Of a stretch of DNA of 64,000 nt, positions 37,325 to 50,370 are shown piece by piece. The stretch comes from Gymnopilus junonius. Lineage: Eukaryota; Basidiomycota; Agaricomycetes; Agaricales; Galerinaceae. Under the pieces are notes generated by a model. That model saw nothing but the letters and a program-made list of their open reading frames with translations, was not told the DNA's origin and did no database searches. Where the stretch lies: the NCBI GenBank assembly GCA_015501075.1, contig JADNYJ010000134.1:49852-113851 (forward strand), in the 5' to 3' direction. Both the position numbers and the translations under genes were made by a program. Position 1 is the stretch's first letter. Each line of letters opens with the position of its first letter.

Positions 37325-38478
37325 GGCTTGGATAATAGGATGAATTGGCTCAGGTTCAGTAGGATGTATAAAACCTTGCGTAAATCAGAAAAGCGTGCTG
37401 CTATATACATTGTAAAAAAAGATAAAGGGGATATTGTTTGATAATAAATCGATTCGAAATTACTATCAATTCCTGAGTTAATTCCGGGGAATTATCGACG
37501 ACTTCGGTGGGAACGAGGTCTAATTCAACTCAAAATTGTTGGAATCCGTTTTGTCTAGCACATAAACGCAGGTCAATCCCGAAAGCTCGACTCCTCTTTC
37601 GTCCTCTTCATCCTACCTCTATTGGTTTCGTATCGTGCTCTTCCTTCCTCACGTACCATATGAGTTTAGCTTCAATGGATGTGGTTCCTTTGCGCAGATA
37701 CGACCTCAACACAAGGGGTAGTAGCATTCCGATCTGTGAGGTTTGGCTCTAAGTAACAGGCATCCATATCTACGTCAGAGCGTTTAGCTACATAAGCTCT
37801 CACGTCTCCTGGGCTCCGATTTTCTGCAAACATGTTCTCATTCAGACCAAAATTATTATCAATTGTATCAGTGTGAAGATAAGTACAGGGTTCGAGCCCG
37901 TCTGTTGGTGGTAGATACATCCACTGCCGGGGTAGGCCGTTCTGGCCCCAGCCTAGGAAGCTGGGCTCGGGGACGCGTTGAGCAGGCCACGCAGTATAGC
38001 GTTGCGAGCAATGGCGAAAGGCAAGGAAAGCTTGTTCGTCACTGGACCGCGTCCGTCTACATACGGACATGCTGTGCTACCTATGGAATCTAATCTAACC
38101 AGGACTCCGCCAGCTCGGGCCAGACCCGACGGGCAAGCAACTGTCCAAACGGCCCCAAATGAGCACTTTTATATTACAAAATGCTCATTTTGAGCCAATT
38201 GGACAGCCGCTTCCCCCCTGTGAGAGCCCACTACTACACCGCTTCCAGCTCATTTAATTTTAAAGATTCATGATGACTCCACAACTGACATCATCGATTT
38301 CGCAGTACTAGGAAAGAATACGCCACATTGTCCTTTGTGGGCTACAACCTTGTACGTAAGAAACAGGTAGATCTCCGTACAAAGCTAAGAAGCTAAGAAT
38401 AATGAACTAACATACATTGTCCAACAATCCAATAACCCAGGAAAGATGAAAAGTTACCAATCCGATACGACCGCCTTT
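37325..38478. other. Spacer between convergent NACHT and secreted-protein genes
   Basis: The first 240 bp include NACHT 3' flank that is also present in the inverted relic at 50.4 kb. A GGTTCGAGCCC string near 37891 looks like an RNA polymerase III B box, but no tRNA fold could be built around it. Nothing else was recognised. Confidence 0.4.
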
Positions 38479-39362
38479 TTATTTAGGATCGCTGTCAGTA
38501 AACCCATTCCTGCAAAAGCCATCGGAATCGATGATGAAGTCGAGTAGACCACTGGGCTGGCTTTGTCCACCACAGTTGTCGGCAGTGGATGCGTCGTGAC
38601 ATTTACTGAATAGGGAGCATGTGAGCTGAGGGCTTCCATCTTTGCCATTGACATCGTGGTAGGCTACCAAAGTTCTTATTCAATCATGCAATTCGAATAT
38701 AGCGTAGACCTGAGCTCACCATTGACGAAGTTACATCCCATGACACTATCGCACATGGCCAAGCAATCTATTTTGAAGTTGAGTAAAAACCAAAAATAGA
38801 TCTCCAGCAGGCTCACATACCAGCTTCAGTATCAACTAGACCGAAGGTCAAGAAATCGTCAGCCTGGGTGGCGCAAGTAATGTTGGAGAAAGTCGGGAAG
38901 TATCCGTTGGGAGGTGGCGGAGGTGGACTCTGGGTGGGTGGTGCCGACGAAGTCTTGGATGTGGTTGGAATCGACTTTGTCTTCGTGGTGTGGTGAGGGG
39001 GAGGGGGAGGGGGAGGAGGAGTGTGGTGAGGGGGTGGCGGAGGAGGCTTTTTCTTTGGGCATTGAAGTCCGTAAGGATTAGACGAAAGTATTTTGCAGGT
39101 CGACTGAGATCAAAATTTAGGGTATAAATTGGAGAGTTGAGCATGAATCACGTACTGGCTCTCCGAGGCAAGGGATGCCTGGGTGTGCTTTGGGGTTACT
39201 GCCATAGTACCAACCCGGCTTAGCGCCGTGGTTCCAGGGAGCAATCGGCGAGCCATAATGGTTCGACGGGAGGTAGAAGTTGATATCGAAGCTGGTGGTT
39301 GGGGTAGACAAGACTCCGGAAACTGCAATTGCAGTGGCGACAAAGAGGGATGTGAACTGCAT
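38479..39362 (-). CDS. Secreted Cys-containing fungal protein with proline-rich linker
   Basis: Probably an extracellular or cell-wall protein. Exons 39362-39156, 39103-38821, 38767-38720 and 38663-38479 give 240 aa. The N-terminus MQFTSLFVATAIAVSGVLS is a clear signal peptide. A middle segment of proline and histidine runs (PPPPPPHHTPPPPPPPPHH) forms a hinge-like linker. The C-terminal domain carries C-x3-C-x5-GC-x-FVN-x-YHDVNGK followed by CSLFSKCHDASTADNCGG and a final Cys, a pattern I recall from uncharacterised secreted Agaricomycete proteins with a PAN/apple-like cysteine arrangement. No catalytic residues are recognisable. A TATA box (TATAAAGG on the minus strand, 39446-39453) lies about 85 bp upstream, indicating strong or regulated expression. 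Confidence 0.85.
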
Positions 39363-39445
39363 AACGAATGTGGGAAGTAGGAAAACGTGTGAAATCCTGG
39401 GGCTCGAACAGGAGTCGAGTTACCTGACAATGACATTGAGGTGTC

Positions 39446-39453
39446 CCTTTATA
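39446..39453 (-). promoter_or_regulatory. TATA box of the secreted-protein gene
   Basis: TATAAAGG on the minus strand, 84 bp upstream of the ATG at 39362; a normal distance for a fungal core promoter. Confidence 0.55.
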
Positions 39454-40980
39454 CTGCAGGATATTCAAATGAAGCGGCGAGCTGCAATACAAAGGATCCG
39501 AATCAATTCCATTGGCTTGGCTATTTGGCAGCACAAAGAGTAAATTGTTCCTTTAACTTTCACGCGGTCAAAATGCTTGACGTATGTTCGAAGTTCATCT
39601 GTCGAATTAACGTCTCCGTATTTTCTTCGACCATTGTGCCAAACTCTGCGTAGACTAAAGTTTCATTCCGAAGAAGACAAGAGATACACTTTGCCATTAG
39701 CTTTGCCATCGTTTACTAGGTTTGAATAAATTCTGCAATTTCACAAGTTGAGAGTATATACATACCTGATGATCAGCGATCGGGGTCGAGTTTCGACAGC
39801 TGTGCCGGAACATAGCCTTATGTCACTTTCCAAATACTTGAACGACATATAAATCAAAGGCATTGTGAACACGTTTGTTCCGCGTACCTCTCAAGGCCGG
39901 CATTATGTGAAGGATCAGCACGCGGCCCCCGACAGCCACGCAAACGAAGGGAATCAGCGCGAATAAACGTTCGAGATCGAACAGCCTATTCGCCTTCATC
40001 ATTGGCTTTTGAGCATTAATCAATTTTGAAGCCAAATATGTATCACGAGTAAGAGGTCATTGGTCTCCTAATGATACTCACACTGCTGATGCTGATGACA
40101 TTCGCAGAAAAAGTACCACGAACTGGCAGAACAAACGAAGACCTGTAGACGTTGACAGCTGTCAGTCACAGCGGAAACAGTCGGTTATATCTTCAGCAGA
40201 CATTCGAGGCCCTGTCAGTTTACGAGGACGTCTCAAAGTACCGCCCTGCCAACGCCCGCAATACCCTTAATACCCTTGTCCCAGTAAGCATTTATGCGTG
40301 ATTGCTGGACATTAGACACGCAAAAAGAACGATACCCACTCTGCCTGATATAGGATGGAAGAAAGTGATTCAACTTCCCCAGCCGTCATTCATTGAAATG
40401 TCTGGATTTTTTCTCCCAGTTCAGTTGTTCGACAGCTAAGAAGGAAGGACTCACGATCAAATCAAGATAGAAGACGTTCCTGTCCAAATCGATGACAGTT
40501 CCGTGAGCGCTTGATTCATCGGAGTCTTGATAATTTCGGCAACTGCCGACTTGAGAGCTTGAGCCTGAGGCACGTCTAGGCACGTCTGGCTTTCCCATGT
40601 CCAACCAGAAAGTACATCGTGGACGTAAATTGAGAGCTCACTTATTTGGTCAACCGATAAGTTCAGTCAGCTCAGAAGCATATTGAATGTGTGCGGTGTT
40701 CTCCTTGGCGCTTTACAGAGAAAGACTCAGAGCCGTCAAAAGGGGCTTAGAGAGGGGCAGAATTAATACAGATTGACACAAGCTGAACTCAGAGGGAAAG
40801 TCAAAAGTGAAAGTCGGAGGGAGGTGTCGATTCACAGAAAGGATCTATTCTCTCTCACCAAACCTTCTACGCTCGACAGTGGGTGAGCGCGTTCAAAAGC
40901 AAATAAATAAAAAAGATAAATTATTTGACAGGCGACGCATAAACGATTCTCTCTTATACTTTTAATACATAAAAAAAACA
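39454..40980. other. Intergenic region without recognisable genes
   Basis: No conserved reading frame was seen between the secreted-protein promoter and the 3' end of the first asparagine-synthetase gene. Confidence 0.4.
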
Positions 40981-43426
40981 TCAGAACACAGCTGTAGGAA
41001 CATTAAACTTATCCTGCAACACCGTATAACCAGAAACACTAAGCAAAACCCTCGCCCTTCTATCCAACCCCCCATCCTTCGGCGTCTCCGGGTAGTACTC
41101 ATCCAACAACGCACCGATACTACCCCAATTCAAAAATCCCAACCTGTCCACCCTCTCCTGTGTGACGCGTTCCTTCAAGTACACCTGCAGGGGCGTCAGA
41201 GGGGGCTTCCCCATTCCCGATGCGTCTCCGTTTTGCTTGGTGTGTGGGATGGGCGCGTTGTATTGCGCTTTGCGGCGAGAGTATATCTCTTCGGTGACGA
41301 AGGGCTTTACGGCTTGTCGTAGGACCCATTTTTCAGTGAAGGTCCATTCACCGTCGGGGGTTTCCGGGGTAAGATTTTCAATGATCTTGAAAGTGATGAG
41401 GAAGGATTAGAGATGCGGCAAGTTAAGGAGAGGGTGAAGACGTACGGAGGAACGGTGTTCATGTACTCGACCAGCTTATGGTCAGTGAAAGGCTGACGTC
41501 CTTCAATGGAATTGGCCAACTCTGGGCGGTCGCCGACTTGGTTGAGGAGGAGCGGCAGCATGATAGTGCTAACAGAATACTATATCAAACATTCAGCAAC
41601 GAATTATAAACTAAGACTAATAACAAAAAGAAACACACCAAGGCAGAATGAAAAGGATGCCAAGTCCCATCGATCATCTTCGCCCTCGCCTCTGGCCTAA
41701 ACCCCTCCGCGACAACTACCGAGCGACCATCAACAGTGAACTCCTTCAACACCGCCGGGTTGATGACTTTCATCGGTAGTCCCAGTGTCGCCCAGAAACG
41801 TCCAAAACTTATCCCACCGAGCATTGCACGCCCCAATTGCTGGTCGGTCAAAGAATACTCGTCGATGGCTACGTGGTCTTGTGGGGGAGGCAGGCCCTGG
41901 CGCATCTCAAGGGACGTCTGGAGCTCCGATGCGGATGGAAGAGGGATGCCTAAGGACTGTGCGGCGGGATCAGGAGCACGCAGGAAGTCGGCGAGGAGGA
42001 ATGAATATCCTCCTTGATTTTCGTCAGAGCCTTCACCAGTAAGGCACACCTGGCGACTCAGAAGTCAACCATGGGTTTGGAACGAGTATGAGACAAGAGA
42101 CATACTTTGTAACCCAGCCTCCGAATGGTCTCATTAAGCACCATCTTACCGCTGAATGCATGGTGTGGACAGCATGTTCGCAATGGTAGACAACATCATC
42201 AAATTTTGCGATCAGGTCCGCTTCAGAGGGTTTGACCATATGACACTCTGCTCCTATAAACTCGGCTTGCCTCTGAGCTATGGTCCCTCGTCAACATCTC
42301 CGCGTTCTAGAGGCACGTAATGAAGATAAGTTTGTGTCTCATGGGTGAACTTGGCACCCTCACCAGGAAAAGCCAACGTAAAAGTGACCACCTTCGCAGC
42401 CGGATCCTTCTCTTTCAAAAGGGCGGAAGCGATACCAGCAATTGATGCGCTGTCAAGACCGCCACTTAGGGAGACAGCGAGAGGCACATCTGAGCGGAGA
42501 CGGGCTCTGACAGCGTCAACCATACGTTCACGAACACCTTGGATGATTTGTTCGACTGAGCGGGTTTCAGGGACATGACGGTTATTGAAAGTGTGGTCCC
42601 AGTAAGGTTGGATCTTCAGCTGGCCCATTCGCGTGAATATGAGTTGGTGAGCAGTAGGCAACTGCGATAGAGTTAGACGGACTGTAACACTGTGTAGAAT
42701 ATGACAGACCTTGTAAACACCCTTGAAGACCGTTCTGTTATCGTTGAACTCCCCAGTTTCAACGATGCTATGGACGTCCCACTCAGGCTTCCAGCCGAAT
42801 TTCATAAGGGCCTTCATCTCGCTGGCAATCAAGAGCCGCTCATTCAACAGAGTGTAATATATCGGCTTGACACCAAAACGGTCTCTCACTGCGAAGAGCA
42901 CCTTGCGTTCAGAATCATAGATGATGAACGCGAACTCCCCGCGCAGGAACTGAACCAAATTGTACCCATGAACCTTGTACCTACAAACTCGTCAAATCAA
43001 GTAGATATGGGGATACCCAGGCTTACTCACAAATGAATCACCAACTCGGAATCGGAGAAAGTTTGAAAAACTCTTCCTTGTTCCTCAAGCTTCTGACGCA
43101 GATCTGCGTAGTCGTAAAGTTCGCCGTTGACCACGGCGTGAACGGTGCCTTCGGAGTCGTGAAGTGGTTGGTGACCGCCTTCAACATCGATGATAGACAG
43201 CCTAGCATGGCCAAGACCTTGTCAATCACAAGTCAGTTTCAACCCGGAAACAGACATGAGAAACTTCTGACGTACCAACGCGGCCGTCATTAGAAATGTA
43301 AGTCCCACTGGCATCCGGACCACGGTGCTTGAGAACGCGGATAGAAGCTTTGAGCTGGGCTTCGAGAGTAGATTTGTCCGGGGTGGCTTCTGTAGAAGTG
43401 ACGTAGCTGGCTGTGATACCACACAT
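40981..43426 (-). CDS. Glutamine-dependent asparagine synthetase-like protein, copy A
   Basis: Amidotransferase of the AsnB type: an N-terminal Ntn glutaminase releases ammonia that a C-terminal ATP-pyrophosphatase domain uses to amidate a carboxylate (aspartate in the canonical enzyme). The start is fixed because the catalytic Cys must be residue 2 (MCGITASY). Visible glutaminase motifs are HRGPDASG, VVNGELYDY and SDSELVIHL; the synthetase P-loop is SLSGGLDSASIAG, with GEGSDENQGGY, EGRQPFTDHK and a C-terminal tail ending FNVPTAVF. Several introns interrupt it. Two frame breaks, near 42280 (after DEGP) and 42155 (after HTMHS), each need one inserted base. Copy B lies about 550 bp upstream in the same orientation. 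Fungal paralogues can act in secondary metabolism, so the substrate should not be assumed to be aspartate. Confidence 0.87.
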
Positions 43427-43974
43427 TACTCGACGTAAGTTGGACAAAAAAGTAAAGTGAACGAGTTCTAAAAAGTTTTGCAACGTGTCAGGTTTTGGAA
43501 AGGAAAAACAAGAAAAGAAACATACCATGGGCGTCATTTTAAAGGACTTGTTTCCGGTGGGCGTCTTACATTACACAATATATTATGGATTTCGATGTCC
43601 ACGGAGCGAGGAGGTTGGTGTGTTGTGGAAAGGTCGGCTTGGAGATGCCACCCACGGCAGGCATCAACTGAACCTCGGCCCGAGACATGACATCACCGCC
43701 AGTAAGCCGATCGTTTCCTTTTCAAGTCTCGGCACCGCCCTTCAGAATCATGGCGCCGTTTGGTTGCCGCCTGCGGGTGTGCGGGGGAGTGAACTTTCCA
43801 GCTGTACACATACTCTTTTAGTAACACGGATGAGATTCCGCCACTGTTTGAACGACCGAATTGTATGACTTTTTTTAATGCGTAAGCTAATGCTATTATA
43901 CTATGATTAATTTTAGAATGAATGTAACGTTACCAATAACCTGAAATTTACGACCCATGTAAGCACTACTGCAA
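43427..43974. other. Spacer between tandem asparagine-synthetase genes
   Basis: About 550 bp carrying the promoter of copy A and the terminator of copy B. No TATA element stands out and no other gene is present. Confidence 0.4.
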
Positions 43975-46476
43975 CTAGAAAACAGCTGTAGGGACATTGA
44001 ACCGATCCTGCAACACCGTCAAACTGGAAATACTAAGAATAATTCTCGCCTTCCTATCCAACCCACCATCCTTCGGCGTCTCAGGATTTTGAATGTAAGC
44101 ATCCAAAAGGACCTCGATATTTTCCCAGTTCAGGAAACCCAACCTCTCAACCCGCTCTTTCGTCACACGTTCCTTCAAGTACACTTGCAAAGGCGTCAGG
44201 GCCTTCTCGGTCTCGCCGTCCGCCACGCCATTTTGTTTAGGATTAGAGAGAGGAGAGTTGTATTGGGATTTGGTGCGGAGATAGATTTCCTCGGTGATGT
44301 AGGGCTTCATCGCCTCCCTCAGAACCCACTTCTCAGTGAAGGTCCATTTCCCGTCAGCTGTTTTCTGAGGTCGAATTTTTAAAGATCTGAAGAACGATTA
44401 ACTCGACGAATACGAAATAATAAAAACCCAAAATACGCACGGAGGCACGTTATCAATGAACTCGATCATCTTATGATCCAAGAAGGGCTGACGCCCCTCA
44501 ACAGAATGTCCCATCTCTGTACGATCTCCGACCTCGTTCAGGAGCCATGGCAGCACCAAATGACCTGCAGAGTACTTCATCATCACACCAAAATAAGCAT
44601 CCCTCTAAAGACAAAAAAACCAACTGAAGATCACGTACCAGTCCAGTATTCAAAGGGTGCCATTTCCCAGAGACCATGTTCGCCCTCGCCTCCGGCCTCA
44701 ACGCTTCCGCAATGATCATCGTACGATCATGAGCAGGGAACCGTTCCACCACCAGCGGATGCATAATATGATGAGGAGGGCTGATCGACGCACAGAAGCG
44801 TGCGGTGCTGGTCCCACCAACATGGCTTTTCCCAAGATGTGGTCGTTGAGCTTGACATCTTCGACAGAGACGTGGTCCTGTGGAGAGGCATGCTTTGTCG
44901 GATCTCGAGTAATGCGGTAAGTTCCTCCTGAGAAGGAAGAGGATTCCAACGAAGCGCCGGCGGGATCGGCGGCGCGCAGGAAGTCGGCCAGGAGGAAGGA
45001 GTATCCGCCTTGGAATTCATCTGAGCCTTCCCCTGTCAGAGTTACCTATAGCCACAATAGCGATATCAATTTGGAAGCTGACACACGAGCGACAAGGAAG
45101 GAAAAGAGCGAACCTTGTATCCTGCTGCGCGAATAGCCTGGCTAAGAATAAGTCTTCCAGAAGGATGCATAGTATGGACAGGGTGCTCGGTGTGATACAC
45201 CGCTTTATCCAGGATCCCCACAAGGTCAGCCTCAGTTGGTGTTACCATATGAATATCAGCTCCAACGAACTCTGCCATACGCTTGGCGACGGGTCCCTCA
45301 TCAATATCTCCTCGAGCTACAAAGTCACAAGTAAAAAAAAAAAGGCAATTAACCTCCAACCTGAAAAGCTTATATTCACAAACTTACCAGGGAACGCCAA
45401 CGTAAACGTAGCCACCTTCGCATGGGGATTCTTCTCCCTCAATAGAGCCGAGGCGATACCAGCGACTGAGGCGCTGTCAAGGCCTCCACTCAGAGAAATA
45501 GCAAGCGGCACGTCGGAGCGGAGACGAGCACGAACAGCATCAACCATACGCTCCCGCAAGCCCTCAATAATCTCTTCAACAGAGCGAGTCTCGGGGACAT
45601 GCTGATCTGGGAACGGATGGTCCCACCACGGCTGAATCTTGAGTTGACCCATTCGCGTGTACAAAAGATGATGCGCCGCAGGAATCTAACAAGAACGGTC
45701 AGAAAAGGAGGCGCGGACAGAGAAGGTCTCAACTGAAACTAACCTTGAAGACGCCCTTGAAAAGTGTCCTGTCGTCATTAACTCGCCTCCTTCAATGATC
45801 TCTGGACATCCCACTCCGCTTTCCATCCGTAAGCCAATAACGCCTTCATCTCACTCGCCATCAGAGACGGCCATTTGAAATGGTGTAATAGAGCGGTTTG
45901 ATGCCGAATCGGTCTCGGGCGGCGAACAGGAGCTTACGTTGAGAATCGTATAGAACGAAAGCAAATTCACCACGAAGGAATTGTACGAGGTTGATCCCAT
46001 GGACTTTATAACTGTCCATAACGGGATAATATTAGACTTGACTTGAATTTATGAAATGAAGACGGGCGTCAACGCACAGATGGATGACCAACTCTGAATC
46101 CGAAAATGTTTGGAACATGCACCCCCGCTTTTCGAGATCCTGACGCAGTTCAGCATAGTCGTACAACTCGCCGTTGACAATGGCGTGTACGTCGCCTTCC
46201 AAATCGTGAAGAGGTTGAACACCGCCCTCAACGTCAATGATGGACAACCTGGCGTGTCCAAGACCTATGAATGGCGATCGTCATCAATTACAACTTTGAT
46301 ATGATGGAAAGAAATGAGGTAATAGCATACCGACGCGACCGTCTTCAGAGATATAAGTCCCATGTGAATCAGGACCGCGATGGTTCATAGCTGCAATAGA
46401 ATCTTGAAGCTGAACTTCCAAGTGCGCATCTGGGGCTTGAGGCGGGAGAGTATAACTAGCAGTAAGACCACACATT
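43975..46476 (-). CDS. Asparagine synthetase-like protein, copy B (frame broken)
   Basis: Tandem paralogue of copy A with the same domain order: MCGLTASYT start, HRGPDSHGTYIS, VNGELYDYAELRQ, SDSELVIH, SLSGGLDSASVAG, GEGSDE-QGGYSFLLADFLRA, EGRQPFLDHKMIEF and an identical FNVPTAVF ending. The start at 46476 is preferred over the ATG at 46487 because it puts Cys at position 2. At least four frame breaks occur, near 45800 and 45780 (around the DDRTLFKGVFK region) and near 44950, 44887 and 44815 (the NPLPSQEELTALLE segment and after it). The amino-acid text between breaks is well conserved, so the breaks are recent or are missing bases. A TATA box (46629-46636) lies about 155 bp upstream. Confidence 0.82.
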
Positions 46477-46628
46477 ATCGCTATCAACTAGCAGGACGAA
46501 AGCGCGCAAAAGTCGAGTGTCGGGTCAACACAAGTCAGCCAGTGTCCACCTCAACTTGAACTGCAAAACACGACTCACCAGGGGAAGTTTTTTTGAATTA
46601 TAAAAATCCAACCACAATGGAGGCTCTC

Positions 46629-46636
46629 TTTATATA
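46629..46636 (-). promoter_or_regulatory. TATA box upstream of asparagine synthetase copy B
   Basis: The minus strand reads TTATATAAAG across this position, about 155 bp upstream of the ATG at 46476. It is the only core-promoter-like element seen there. Confidence 0.4.
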
Positions 46637-46639
46637 ACG

Positions 46640-47476
46640 AAAGCAAACCCCCCTCCCTCGTAACCTTCATTGATGATGCTAGTATTGATACTAATTGAAA
46701 CGCCCGCCCCCCCCGTGACTGATTCGGATTCATAATGCTAAGTGAGGCAACTGAGTGGATTGAGATTCGAGAAAAGGGAAATCCATCATCCCGCCAAATG
46801 CGACCCCCGACCCCTTGCGATCTCCTCGGCCCACGGCTTTAACGATCTCCGAACAACCCTTAAACACCGGGGGCGAGGAAACCCTAAGACAGAGCTATTC
46901 ATTAAGATCACACAGACACAGACACGGCCATGGACAAGCAGAAAAACGCAACTGGACGGCACACACAGACACAGACACTGTGACAAAAACGCATGAGCTT
47001 GATGGCGTCATGTGAAACCCACCAACGGCGATCCTAACGGGTGCAGCTACCACTACCCCCTGGTCCTCGGCGACTCAAAGAATGCGGAGGGGGCGGTGAA
47101 GCTTGTTAATGAAAGAAGCCTCCATCGGTACATTTAGCCACATCGTTATTATTGGAAGGTGTACATACATATTGCTTGACATTTGGGCGCTTACGCTTAC
47201 ACTGGACTTGTCCATTCCGGAAATGCAACACAATGCGTCCACACGGCTTATATAGTAAGATCCTTCTGAGTCATATATCAATGTTCATTGGATTGTATTT
47301 AAGGAATGGCTTTGAGAACGGCACTTACACTCACATGCAGATATTTGCAACGAATGGCGGAAAAAATAGGGGAATCAATCCAACTTCGAATATCTGATAT
47401 GTACAACCCATATGAAGGTACGGGATTATGTTACATACAAATAACCCCCAACAATACCCTCCTCGTTCACTTCATT
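46640..47476. other. Spacer with a small CA/GACA repeat
   Basis: Contains imperfect CACAGACACAGACAC repeats at about 46909-46978, and otherwise only short unrelated frames, between the Asn synthetase promoter and the end of the aldehyde dehydrogenase gene. Confidence 0.4.
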
Positions 47477-49599
47477 CTACTCTTCAGGTATATGCGTATT
47501 CAAAATCGCCGCGAAGATCTCGTACGACTCTTGGGTATATGGAGGATAACGAGCGGCGAATGCAGGTTCATCTCTGAAAAAAAAAAAAAAAAAAACAAAA
47601 GAACAAGAGAAAGGAAAGAAAGAGAAAGCACAAAGTCATTAATCACCACCTTGACCGGCGAGCTCGGAAAGAATGGAGGGGACGCACCCATACGGAGTAT
47701 CACTCACACCTCGGGTGTACGTGAAATTATCAAAGCTGGCTCTGAGGACTTGACGACCATCTAAAAAAGGCAATACGGGGGATGTCATTTTAGAATGCAA
47801 ACAAACAAGCGCAACAGGCGGAGAGCCGGAAAGATGCGAATACGTACGGCCAGACTCGCCCACGCCTCCAAACGGCACTTCGTTCACTGCATACAAGGAG
47901 GGAAGAGGCGGTCGGTTAGTACTATTTGAATTTTAGTGATGATTGCCCCGAGGCGGGCGCGAGCGGGCAGGAGGTTTGCGCAAAGGTACGTACTGGAGAG
48001 TTGTGCAAATGTATCATTCATGGAAACACCCCCGCTAAACGTATTAGCTATGACTAAATGGGCGCCTCTCAGCGGGATGCTGCGGAACAAAAATATAATA
48101 TGATTTGGCTCACTCTTTTTTTATTGTTTTCGTCGCTTGAGAATATGTATAGTACGAGAGGATGATCACTGGTAGAAAGAAATAGAAGCGCAGTTAGCAT
48201 TGGATAGAATGGAATGGAAAGATAGAATGGGGAAAGGACTTACTGGTCATTCAAGTAAGCGATAGCATCGTCAACAGAGTCCACGGTGATAATAGGTAAA
48301 ATGGGACCAAACAATTCCCTAGATCCGCGAGACGGCGCTCAAGATTTTTGTCCGGAGCATATGACAAAAAAAACTGCGCACTCTTCTAGTAAAGAATCCC
48401 AGGCTTGACATCAACCACAACCGTTGGCTCGAACCCGCGCTTTCCCGGCTCCTCGTCCCACTTCCCACCTAGGACGATCTTACCTTTCGTCCTCTTCAAC
48501 AAACCTTTCAGCCTCTCGAAGTGGTAATCCGATACAATAAATCCATAATCATCCGATTTGAGAGCCCCCTCTGGATAGAAGGAACGATAGTGCTCCTTCA
48601 AAGATTCTACAAGAGCGTCGACTATCGACCTTTCTGCGAGGATGTAGTCGGGCGCGACGCAGATCTGGCCCGAGTTGTTGATTTTGCCATACAGAATACG
48701 TTTGGCAGAAATGGAGATGTCGGCGGTGGAGTCGACTATGACAGGAGATTTGCCACCGAGTCAAGGGTGAGCGGTGTGAGGTGCTTTGCAGCAGCAGCTG
48801 AAATGACGCGGCCGACTTTCCCATTCCCAGTGTAAAAGATATGGTCCCCTATATTCAATGACGTGTTAACAAGTGAAGATCAATGGCGAATAAGAACCGT
48901 TACTGACATTTCAATTCAAGTATCCTCGTAATCTCCGGAACGCCTCCCAGAGCGACGCGGAACGCGCTTGGATCAAGGTATTTATTGAGATTCTTAGCCA
49001 GAAAAGACGAATAATGCGGAGATATTTCCGAGGATTTGATCAGTGCGCAGCAGCCAGCAGCGATCGCGCCATAGAGAGGTTGAAGACTGAGGATCATGGG
49101 ATAATTCCACGGCCTGGAATACCCAAAAACGTTCTTGAACATCACATCTTCTTCGAGAAAGGCAAGAAAGAACTCACGCGATGATCAACACCACGCCCTT
49201 GGGATGCTTCTCTATTCTCGGATTCCACGACTGCTGCCACGCCTGCACAGTCACCGGTTCAGGACGAGCCCATTCCTCTATTTGATCGGCGCAGATGAGG
49301 CTCCGCTCGATGATGGGATGAACCTCGGCCAGGATGACCTCCTGTTTGTGTTTACCGAGGTCCAGACGGATGGCGTTGGCGAGAGCGTCTGCGTTCTCCT
49401 TGGCGAAGCGGGCTAGTTGGAGAAGCTGGCGACGGCGCCATGCGATGGGCTTGGTGAGGCCGGTGCGGAATGTCTTCTGCAGGTCCTCATAGATCTATCA
49501 TTCGACGCAAGTAAGAGGAATGTCATGATAATCGCCAAGAAAAAAAGGACTTGCCGTTGGGATCTCTGAGAGGGGTGTATAATCGCTCAAGTGGCTCAT
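47477..49599 (-). CDS. Aldehyde dehydrogenase, class 3 / fatty-aldehyde type
   Basis: NAD(P)-dependent oxidation of aldehydes to acids. The multi-exon gene starts [15 protein letters not shown] and ends IPEE and stop. Recognisable parts in order: [24 protein letters not shown] (cofactor/oxyanion region), [30 protein letters not shown] (nucleotide-binding), KHLTPLTL then [20 protein letters not shown] with the catalytic Cys, [10 protein letters not shown] and the [13 protein letters not shown] motif before the C-terminus. The order and the short N-terminus fit the ALDH3/HFD1 group. Two places need one added base: near 48760, exactly at the catalytic Glu of LELGGK, and near 48400 (VKPGDSLLEE). 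As written the catalytic Glu is lost. A TATATAAGG box at 49638-49646 lies about 40 bp upstream. Confidence 0.87.
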
Positions 49600-49637
49600 G
49601 ATGATGAGAGATAGCGGTCAAGGTATCTTGGCATCCC

Positions 49638-49646
49638 TTATATAGC
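49638..49646 (-). promoter_or_regulatory. TATA box of the aldehyde dehydrogenase gene
   Basis: Minus-strand TATATAAGG about 40 bp before the ATG at 49599, implying a short 5' leader. Confidence 0.5.
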
Positions 49647-50370
49647 ATCGCTGGTGGGTATGGCGGCCATAATGTGAGAGGCCTTGGATACGAGAAAGTA
49701 TAGTCTTTTGGGAAAAAACGCCGTCATGTGGTCAATTGAAACTTTGTTTGGCTTTCTCTGGCTACACCAAACAACGCGCATGCTAATTAAGTAAACGGTG
49801 CACCATGCAGTCTCAACTTCTTCCCCAGTTCATCAGTTCATCTTCCTGCTATTCATTGGCAGATCGTGCCCTTGAGGTTCAGAAGTGGCGTGAAGATCGT
49901 AAATAGTCTAGTGTGAATAGCGCTTAAGATGATCGAACGGGAACAAGCCTATCGTTGTTATTTTGGGGCTGGAATTACCTATGCTAGGTATCACATTTGT
50001 AAAAGGTCAAATGACCATGCTTCATTAACAGAACGTGGTAAGCACGAATACATTTTCCATGAAGAACGATGCGAAGTTCACCATCTATTTATGTTTCAGT
50101 AAGTGTCCTCCCATCTTTGCTATAAGATGAGGAAGATCATCTCAATGCCACTCGTCTCGCCTCTCTTCTAATCGTGTTAAAATGGAATGGTTGGACAACG
50201 TTTACATGGGGTGTGGAACTAGGACCATCGCAACCTCGCGAGGAAGTCCATTCATTGAAGTAAAATTTATATAGTACATGAAGGAAGAGGGCGACATGAG
50301 GTCAAACGAACTTTGTTGAAGGGGAGTTGAGCTGTCGGTATTGGGGTACATTTAAATTTGTGTCCTTTCA

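Noticed and set aside
37880..37910. GGTTCGAGCCC, resembling a tRNA B box
   Set aside because: No acceptor stem, D-arm or anticodon arm could be built upstream, so a tRNA gene is not supported.
37672..38070. Open frame of 132 codons on the minus strand
   Set aside because: No motif, no splice partner and no homology recognised; lies in the spacer next to the NACHT 3' flank.
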